This document shows, piece after piece, positions 1-7,300 of a stretch of DNA of 64,000 bases. Position 1 is the first letter of the stretch. Each line of letters starts with the position of its first letter. Both the position numbers and the translations under genes were made by a program. The notes beneath the pieces are model-generated. The model was not told the DNA's origin. It saw nothing but the letters and a program-made list of their open reading frames with translations, and ran no database searches. This DNA is from Anoplolepis gracilipes (Eukaryota > Arthropoda > Insecta > Hymenoptera > Formicidae): contig NC_132980.1 in assembly GCF_047496725.1 (NCBI RefSeq), forward strand, positions 1,369,001-1,433,000. Direction: 5' to 3'.

Positions 1-1385
1 TGCCGCGCGTCGACTTTCTGCTACGGGGAGCCGCAGTGGAGAAACGCCCCCTCAAAACCGTAGATTTAGAGATCCGGCGGGCTGCCAAGGACTGGCTCAA
101 CCTCCCGCAGAGGGCCAGCGCGGAGGTGGTCTACCTCCCTCCCAAACGGGGGGGTTGTGGGCTACTTCCGATGTCTGACCTCGCGGACGTCCTGTCCGTC
201 GCGCACGCCTTCCGTATGCTTACGGCTGGCGACGAGACGGTCAGGGGGCTCGCGTGGGCGTCTCTGCGGGGAGTTGTGGCCAGGCGTATTGGGGGCCCGC
301 CATCGGGCGAGGATTTAGCTGCCTTCCTCTCAGGCTCGCTCGAGGGGAGGCTTCGCGACGGAGGGGAGCGCTCCCTGTGGTCGAGGGCGCGGAACGCCGC
401 CCGGAGGCAGTCCGAAAGGTTGTCTCTTCGGTGGCGATGGAGCGGGCCGACCGAGGAGTTGGTCGTGGAGTGCAGGGGTACGCCCATAGGGGACACGGTA
501 AAAGTCCCACCTGGTGCTCGTGCCCAGGTGGTGACCCGTCTGCGCTCAGCGGTGGCGGCATTTTACGCGTCAACGCTCTTGGCCAAACCGGACCAGGGGA
601 AGGTGTTCGAGGTGTCGTCGCGGGCTGGGGTGAGCAATCACTTCGTCCGCGGTGGCAGCTTCACCCGCTTCGCCGACTGGCGCTTTATACACCGCGCGCG
701 CCTGGACGTCCTCCCCCTAAACGGCGCTCGTCGCTGGGGGGAGGCGGACCGAAGATGTCGGCGATGCGGGTTGGCGGCCGAGACCCTTCCCCACGTTATC
801 AACCACTGTGGGGTCCATTCTGCCGCCATTCAGCTGAGGCACGACGCCGTGCTGCATAGGCTCCGAAAGGCTTGCCGTATGCCCGGTGAAAAACGGGTAA
901 ACCAGCGGGTCGAGGGGGTCGACGGGGAACTTGGGGAGCTACGACCTGATCTCGTGATCAGGCACGAGCCCTCCAAGTGTGTCGTCATTTGCGACGTCAC
1001 GATGCCTTTCGAAAACCGCTGGAGGTCGTTTGAGGAGGCCAGGGCGAGGAAAATTGCCAAGTACTCGCCCTTGGCGGAGGCGCTCCAGCGCGAAGGGTAC
1101 CGTGTCGTCGTGACGGCCTTCGTCGTCGGCTCCCTCGGCTCGTGGGATCCGGCCAACGAGGCGGTGCTGCGGGCCTTGCATATTGGCAGTGCGTATGCCT
1201 CTATGCTGCGCCGCCTCGTTGTCTCGGATACCATTCGCTGGTCGCGGGACGTATACGTGGAACATGTGTCCGGCGTGCGCCAGTACGCCGCTCCTTCCCG
1301 TCCCTCCGGTGATGGGGTGCTCGCGACACCCCCCCGAGCGGTTCGCCGGCGTTGGCCCGCCGGCAGGAATGGCAATAGTGCCTAA
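1..1385 (+). CDS. Retrotransposon polyprotein, C-terminal part (CCHC knuckle and restriction-like endonuclease), unit 1
   Basis: The reading frame is already open at base 3 and runs 460 codons to a TAA ending at 1385. It aligns with residues 1258-1717 of the full-length copies. The GTG at base 36 is not a real start, because the same frame continues upstream in every complete copy (LLRGAAVEKRPL). The fragment keeps the CCHC knuckle (codons starting at 756, C-x2-C-x8-H-x4-C) and the endonuclease core RPDLVIRH...VICDV, with the downstream ARKIAKY lysines. In the R2/NeSL group the knuckle and endonuclease bind and nick the target for target-primed reverse transcription. A private change gives VTMPFENRW where other copies have VTVPFENRW or ITVPFENRW. 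The reverse transcriptase part is outside the window. Confidence 0.93.
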   Translation, partial: PRVDFLLRGAAVEKRPLKTVDLEIRRAAKDWLNLPQRASAEVVYLPPKRGGCGLLPMSDLADVLSVAHAFRMLTAGDETVRGLAWASLRGVVARRIGGPPSGEDLAAFLSGSLEGRLRDGGERSLWSRARNAARRQSERLSLRWRWSGPTEELVVECRGTPIGDTVKVPPGARAQVVTRLRSAVAAFYASTLLAKPDQGKVFEVSSRAGVSNHFVRGGSFTRFADWRFIHRARLDVLPLNGARRWGEADRRCRRCGLAAETLPHVINHCGVHSAAIQLRHDAVLHRLRKACRMPGEKRVNQRVEGVDGELGELRPDLVIRHEPSKCVVICDVTMPFENRWRSFEEARARKIAKYSPLAEALQREGYRVVVTAFVVGSLGSWDPANEAVLRALHIGSAYASMLRRLVVSDTIRWSRDVYVEHVSGVRQYAAPSRPSGDGVLATPPRAVRRRWPAGRNGNSA

Positions 1386-2010
1386 TTTAGATTAGTTATT
1401 TATTTATTTATTTATTTATTATATATTTATTTTTATTTTTTTTTATGTCTTATTACGATGTGTATTCCGAGGGTGAATGTCGCGTAAATTATTGCGTATT
1501 TGTCCTGCCCACAAATATTTTTTATTTTTATTTTTTTTTTATTTTTATCTGCTTGCTATTGCATGCTGTGTGGGCCTATATGTTCCGAGAGTGAATGTCG
1601 CGTATAATAATATTGTATTTTAAGCGAGTGTGAATGAGTCGTAATTGACTAATTTCTTTTTTTTTTAAATAATTTTTTTAAACCGCGTGCGCGCTCCCGG
1701 GCCATTTTATCTCTTGACTTGCGACTGTGATAGGCCCGGGAGCGAAATGCTGTGATTTATATTATACGAATTGCCCCGGCCTGCGAACCGGGGCAATATT
1801 AATATAATATGTATATATACTCGCGCTCTGGGGGAGGCGGGCCCTCCCCCATCGCAGAATCATAGTGTTGCCCACTGGCGGGGGGGGTTATTGTCCCCCG
1901 CCCATATATTATTTAAGTTTGCGCGCGGCTAGAGCCGCTTTGATATTGTACTTATCTACCCCGGGGGGGTTCGCCCTCCCGGGGAACATTAATTGAAAAT
2001 AAAGTGGTTT
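1386..2010 (+). other. 3' UTR of unit 1 with a cluster of six GC-rich hairpins
   Basis: No gene is seen here. The first 300 bases are TTTA repeats and T-rich tracts. From 1692 to 1984 six inverted repeats follow one another: 1692-1703/1733-1744 (12 bp), 1770-1779/1788-1797 (10 bp), 1829-1837/1843-1851 (9 bp), 1877-1884/1895-1902 (8 bp), 1925-1930/1933-1938, and 1959-1965/1978-1984 (7 bp). The UTR ends in AATAAAGTGGTTT directly against U2. In R2-type elements a folded 3' UTR RNA is what the reverse transcriptase recognises to begin target-primed synthesis. I infer the same role here from position and from conservation in all units. Confidence 0.8.
1998..2003 (+). promoter_or_regulatory. AATAAA polyadenylation-like signal just before the U2 junction
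   Basis: AATAAA lies about 8 bases before the U2 boundary and is followed by GTGGTTTT, a GT-rich stretch. It is present at the same place in all junctions (for example 10069-10074). In units 3 and 4 the following G is changed (AATAAAATGG). Cleavage here would put the RNA 3' end near or inside the U2 sequence. R2-type elements often do not need poly(A), so this may be fortuitous. Confidence 0.35.
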
Positions 2011-2157
2011 TATCTGTTCTTATCAGCTTAATATCTGATACAATCCCCATAGGGGATTCAGAATATTAAACTGATTTTTGGAACCGGGCGGGTGACCGGA
2101 GCTTGCTCCGACTCTGCCGCGGGTCGACCTGACATTGCAGTACCGTCAGGAGCGGCC
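2011..2157 (+). ncRNA. 5'-truncated U2 snRNA fragment (junction of units 1 and 2)
   Basis: The sequence begins TATCTGTTCTTATCAG, which matches U2 snRNA from about nt 37 (human numbering). It continues with the stem IIa/b region, including AATCCCC/GGGGATT, the Sm site ATTTTTGG (2074-2081), the stem III GGAGCTTGCTCC and stem IV (CCTGAC 2128-2133 / GTCAGG 2145-2150) with the loop ATTGCAGTACC that binds U2B'' in other species. About 36 nt at the 5' end are missing, so stem I and the complete GUAGUA branchpoint recognition sequence are absent, and no upstream snRNA promoter is seen. It is best read as target-site sequence left between elements and cannot be a functional U2. The end is approximate. 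Confidence 0.93.
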
Positions 2158-2226
2158 TAATAAGCCAATTAAAACATAAGTTTATTATATTTAACATCTT
2201 TAATTACAGGCTTATTAGGCCCTGAC
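2145..2226 (+). repeat. Inverted repeat overlapping the U2 3' end
   Basis: GGCCTAATAAGCC (2154-2166) is perfectly complementary to GGCTTATTAGGCC (2209-2221). Pairing can extend to GTCAGG (2145-2150, the 3' arm of U2 stem IV) with CCTGAC (2221-2226), across a short bulge. The loop is AT-rich. The same structure follows every U2 fragment in the window. Confidence 0.85.
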
Positions 2227-2522
2227 CCGTGGCCGCGCGCCCGGTTTCACTAATTAGCGGTTGTCTGAATCCCCGGGTGATCGCGCGCTTTTCGCGGAAA
2301 GACTTAGCTCGGGGGGCGTAGCCGGAGTAATTTTTATTAATTGATAAGTTTTTTTTTTAACCCGGGAGTGTGAGTGCGTCGCGAGTGTGTCCGGCCGAGA
2401 GGCGATCGCGTAATTTATTTATTTATTAAAAAAAAAAAAAAACAGCGGGATTGCCCCTTTTTCTGCGAGCGAGTGTGCGTCAACCGCGGTTGACAGGCGT
2501 CCTGTAAAGGTAATTGCGCGGT

Positions 2523-2655
2523 GTTGTGACAGCTCAGTGGCGCGTGGGTGCAGTGCGCGTCTATTAATTAATAGTATTAATTAAATTAAAGTCATTTAGT
2601 GCAATTAGCGGGCCTGTCATCCGGCCCGCCACGCGCTGCCTCCACGTGTCACAGC
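2523..2655 (+). repeat. Nested inverted repeat in the GC-rich leader
   Basis: An outer arm (TTGTGACAGCTCAGTGG... onwards, about 2523-2559) is imperfectly complementary to 2631-2655 (CGCGCTGCCTCCACGTGTCACA). Inside lies a perfect hairpin, GCGGGCC (2608-2614) with GGCCCGC (2623-2629). The arrangement is kept in all leaders, with variants that keep most pairs. It is a candidate structured RNA or regulatory element, and its function is unknown. Confidence 0.6.
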
Positions 2656-2699
2656 GTTGACATTGTTATTGTCACACGCCGCGCATGTGACATTGACAT

Positions 2700-3905
2700 T
2701 TGTGTTGAATAAATATATGTATGCCCTTATATGTTGCCTGTGACATTTATTTATTATCCTATTCCCTCATAATTATAAATAAAAATTAATCTGTATTTAT
2801 ATTTATCTACTTATTTGCTAACTATTTATTTACTTATTTAATATCAGTCTTAATTGTATATGTATTAACTTGCAGCTATCACTTCTTATTGTCTCCAATT
2901 GTATGTACACATAAATATTCAGAATTATTTATTCTATTAATTGTATATATCTAATTATATTTATTTATTTATTACTATTTATTTATACTTAGTCCGGAAT
3001 TGTATATACTCATTTACCTATATTTATTCATTTATTTATCTGTAAGTTGTACATACATATAAACTCATACATAGTTAGTCATCGCTTTGGTCTTCGCTGC
3101 AATTTGACTGCATATGCACACTTTTACATTGACATATTCTTTTTTTTTTTTATAATTATATCCTTATTCTATTTCACCTATATTTATTTATCAATATTAC
3201 ATAAACAGCCATTCATATATTCTTGATTATTTTACTTATTTATTGTAACTGTCATAAGGTACTTAAATACTATAAATCCTAATTGAGAGATTCAACGCTG
3301 TGGGTATTGACATCTTTGTTGAATAGATATATGTATCTATTTCTACATGTTATCTATGACGGCCATTTATTGATTCCATTCCCTTATAATTATAACTTAA
3401 AATCAATCTGTATATATATCTATCTATTTATGAATCATTTATTTATTTTCAATTGTATATATATACCAACTGGCAGCTATCTACTATTTTTATTCTTTTT
3501 CTTACTGTATGTGCACATAGACACAGTCATAATTACTCACTTCCTTAATTGTGTGTATCTAATTATATCTATCTATTTATGGCTATTTATTTCTGAATTG
3601 TATATATCCATTTAGCTATAGTTACTTATTTATTACTTTCTAAACTGTACATACATATTAATTTATACAATTCTAGTCATCGCTCTGATTATCGCTGCAG
3701 TCTGATCATATGTACACACTTTTATATTAACATATTTATTATTATAATTATAATTATAACTCTTATTCTTTCTTACTATATCTATCTATTTATACTATAT
3801 ATACAGTCACTCGCATATTCCTAATCATTTAATTTACTTATTTTTAAAACTGTCATAGATTCTTAAACGCTATAACTTCACATTGATAGACTCAACGCTG
3901 CGTGT
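2700..3905 (+). repeat. Dimer of about 600-bp direct repeats in the type A leader
   Basis: Landmarks recur in the same order in both halves: GTTGAATA(A/G)ATATATGTAT (2704, 3314), GCAGCTATC, TTGTACATACATAT or CTGTACATACATAT, AGTCATCGCT...TCGCTGCA (about 3077 and 3672), CAGCCATTCATATATTC or CAGTCACTCGCATATTC, AACTGTCATA and TTCAACGCTG or CTCAACGCTG. The copies are clearly diverged, so the duplication is old. Types B and C keep only parts of it. Confidence 0.75.
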
Positions 3906-4309
3906 ATATTTTACTTTATCTAACTGATTTATCTCAATTTTGATGCTGGTGGTGTATGCAGTGTTTTACATCTGTTATTGAAGGTACTTGTACTCTTTAA
4001 TATCTAATCTCTATAATTTTTACATATTTCTGACGACTTTTATATAACCTTATGTCCATCGTTGAGTGGTACACACACAGATTCCTTTATATACAATCTT
4101 TTACACATTTATTATTCGATTGGTCACTCAAATATACTTGCATACATCCACTCGCAGCAGTAACTCAAATGTATATTCACATCCACGCAAATAATTAATC
4201 ACTACTTCACATTTACATATACACGCAGCTATTTACACATTTACATACCCACACGAGTCTCGCTTGCATACATATATTTGTTCTTATTTACTCTAATCTA
4301 TAATCTAGA

Positions 4310-7300
4310 ATGTCACAGGACGCCCGCGTCGTCGTCATCGAGCATCCAGTGCCCGCTCGGGTGCATTGCCCGCGCTGCTGGATGACCGCTGACGGCGTCG
4401 CGAAGTCACGCGGCGAATTCAGCGACCCGCCGCATTTAATTAAGCACCAGAAAAAATACCATGCGGGGGACACCGTGACATACAAATGCTCCATGTGCGA
4501 ATACATGGGGCAAGGGAGATATCCCCTCAAATCTGTCAAGATACATTTTGAAAAAAGTCACGGTGTTCCCGCTGCGGCGGGTCGCGACGCGGATGGCGTA
4601 CACACTAACAATACTGCCGGCGGGCCATCTTCTTCGGGTGCGCGTCCAAGGGCGATGGGCGCTGCCCCGCCGTCGACGTCTGCCGCTGGAGCTCCGTCGC
4701 GAAGCCGAGCGTCATCCTCGCGGCAACCCAGGCTCACGTTCTCCGCATCGGCGCCGACACCTGTACACACAACAGCAGGAATGAGTACACGGGCAACACC
4801 ACCAGCCACATCGGCGCCAACGAGGAGATCTCCCTCCTACGCGGCCGTCACTGCAGCGGGGCCGACGACAAACCCACCATCGTCGTCGGCCGCCGCAAAC
4901 ACCACGCGCACAACAACACCAACGTTGACGGGAAGGACGGCCGCCATTACGTGCACCGCGAGCGCCGCGCCACGCGCGGCCGCCGCCGGCACGATTAAGG
5001 CGCATCCGCAACCTCAAGGCGGATCTTCATCGCAGCGCGGCGCAACCAATAAGAAGCGTCCGTCTCCCGCGTCCAGAGAGGCGCGAATTCCGACTCCCAC
5101 GTCATCGGGGGGAGGGCCGGCGACCACCAGGAGGCCCTCCGTGACCCCGCCGACCACCACCAGCACGGCGGGGTCGTCCAGGAGTCGGAGATCGCAGAGC
5201 GTGCCTCTCGAGAAGAGCGGCGCGACCAAACCGACACGCGTGCCCCCCAGGAGGTCACCAGGAGCCGCCGCCGATTTTTCACCATCCTTCGGCGGCGGGG
5301 GGGGCACACGGAGGAGGACGCCCGAGAAAACACCGCCAACCACCATCCAGGCAGGACCCACGACGAGGAGCAGGACTCGGGCGTCCAGCGTGTCGGTCGA
5401 GAAGACCGCGCGGGAGACGAGGTCCCTGGCCAGGTCATCGGCCAGGGCGGCACCGCGGGCGCCTCCGGGTAGGACGACGTCTACCAGGAGAAACCCAGAG
5501 GCGCGGCCGGCGACGACCACCTCCGCCGGCACCGCGGTGCGGAATCTGAGCGCTGCGCTATCGACGTCGCGGAGCACAGGGAGGGCACAGGGGCCGGCGA
5601 GGACGTCGCCCCTGCAGCGCGGGACCCCGCCCTCCCAGAGGAGCCCCGCCGCATCGCCGACCATCTGCGTGTGCGGCGCGGTGTCTCCTCAACCTCCACC
5701 AACTTCGGAGATGCCCGCGACGTCGATGCCCGCCACTTTGTCGACCAACACGGTGACAACCACTACATGCGGGTCCCCCGTGATGTCCACGGGGTACACC
5801 GCGGGGAGAAGGAGCACGCCGCTCCGTCCCTCCCCCCTTCCGACCATCCTGGAGGTGTCACCGTGTGAGGTCGACGTGCGGATGCGCCGGGACATGAGGA
5901 CGCCGGACGAGGTGCACCGAGGAGCATCCCCAAGGACATCGGGGGAGGAGGGAGACCCAGAGGGATGGAGGACGAGCCTGGGAAGAAGAGCGGGGCGTCG
6001 GCGGAGCGACGACTCCGTACAAAGTGTCAGCCCGGCGGCGGCGGGGCCGCGGCAGTCGCCCGTCTCGCCGATAACGCCGGCGAACATAAATGACTTTGAG
6101 AGAGTGATTCGACCGTGCTCGGTGGTGCTGGAGCGGACCAGTGTTCGGTCCGTTGCGAGCGTTCCAGCGGGGCTCGCCGCGATTGTCGCATCCCGGGGGA
6201 TCGGCGCGGGAGGAGCACCGGGTCAACGGCGTGCTGAGGAAGAAGCGGCCGGACATCCGAGTGGGTCCGCGAGCGTCCGCGGTGTCATGGGCCGTCGGCG
6301 GGGAGCAACCGTAGCCGGCGGCGCGGGAGCGAGTGAGATGACACCGCCGAGTCGAGCCCTAAACGGGGGCGGGGAGCACCGCCGAGGTCCGCGGCGCGCT
6401 CCCGGCCCGGCGGGTCAGCGGCCCGCCGACCTACCGGCCCCTGCTGCTGCCGCGAGGCAGTACAGGCGGGCACGACTGGTCGTGCGGGACGTGCTGATAC
6501 GGCGGGCCGGAGACGTTGCCTCGCTCGCTGACCTTGAGGAATACGCGGCCTTGGTCGCTGACTTCCTCGGGGGAGGTGCGGCGGGTGTGGCCAACGGCGA
6601 TGCTCCCGGCGCCCGTGACCGTCCGGTTCGGTCGCGTGAGGCGCGGGGGCGGCGGGGTGAGGGGGCCGCCCCAGCGAGAGACGACGCCAGAAATCGAAGG
6701 GGGCCGGCACCGGCCGGTCCCTCGCAGTCGGGAGAAGGACGCGGAGACTGGGTGCGCGAAGCGACTCGTCTACAGGCGCTGTACCGGGTGAACCGACGTC
6801 GTGCGGTCCGAGAGGTGCTGCAGGGGCCCGCAGAATTCTGCCAAGTGCCGAAGGAGCGGGTCCAGGCGTACTTCGAGGACCTATATCGCGGAGGGGAACC
6901 TATGGGCAGTGTCGACGACGAAGTCGTGGAGCGCGCTGACCCCTTGGCCGTTGAGGAGGCCGCGCGCCTGCTCGATCCGTTCGCGGAGCGAGTAGTTGAC
7001 CGTCGGCTCCGGCGTATGAATAACTCTGCGCCGGGTCCCGACGGTATCAGCTATAAGGACCTCCGCGAATCGGATCCGGGCGCGCGACTCCTCACCGCGC
7101 TATTTAACATCTGTCAGCGGCTCGAGGCAGTTCCCGCGTCCTGGAAGACCTCCAACACAGTGTTGGTGTACAAGAAAGGCGATCGGGGAATGTTGGAGAA
7201 CTGGCGTCCTCTCGCGCTGGGTGATACGGTCCCCAAACTTTACGCCGCGCTCGTCGCTGATCGTCTGACCGACTGGGCGGTCAGTAACAACAAGTTTAGC

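Larger units (their letters stand above)
1..2010 (+). mobile_element. Unit 1: 3' end of a U2-targeted non-LTR retrotransposon (cut by window start)
   Basis: This is the 3' part of the first array unit: the last 460 codons of the ORF followed by its 3' UTR, ending exactly where the U2 snRNA fragment begins at 2011. Its coding end resembles the C-type units (for example AKDWLNLPQ), but the last residues GRNGNSA match unit 2. The 5' portion lies outside the window. Confidence 0.93.
2158..4309 (+). other. Leader of unit 2 (downstream U2 flank and/or 5' UTR)
   Basis: No gene is seen. The first 540 bases are GC-rich with AT islands and contain several inverted repeats, among them the perfect 16-bp palindrome at 2479-2494 and the nested arms at 2523-2655. 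From 2700 to the ATG the sequence is strongly AT-rich, dominated by TTTA-like and TATATA tracts, with two diverged 600-bp direct repeats. The promoter of the element should be here, but I cannot point to one. Confidence 0.7.

Noticed and set aside
36..1385. Independent gene starting at base 36
   Set aside because: The first codon is GTG inside a frame that continues upstream. It is the C-terminal part of the unit 1 polyprotein.
2011..2157. Insertion in 28S rDNA, as for R2
   Set aside because: No 28S sequence is seen at any junction. The junction sequence reads as U2 snRNA through stems IIa to IV.
2167..2208. Spliceosomal intron in the loop of the inverted repeat (ends in ...TTACAG, or in type B ...CCTTTTTTGCAG)
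   Set aside because: The 3' end looks like a splice acceptor, but no convincing GT donor or coding context is present, and the loop may simply be AT-rich.
2158..2700. HDV-like self-cleaving ribozyme at the element 5' end
   Set aside because: Hairpins are present, but I could not build the double-pseudoknot order of helices by eye. It is left as a test and not annotated.
3283..3615. 110-codon + strand ORF in the AT-rich leader (Ile/Tyr/Leu-rich)
   Set aside because: It is low complexity from TTTA and TATATA repeats and is shortened by an indel in unit 5 (27187). It has no counterpart of the same length in types B and C.
5014..5664. 216-aa open frame on the minus strand, repeated in every unit
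   Set aside because: It lies wholly inside the linker coding region. It is open because of the biased GC-rich codons and has no recognisable domain. The same holds for the many other antisense and out-of-frame ORFs within 4310-9451 and its copies.
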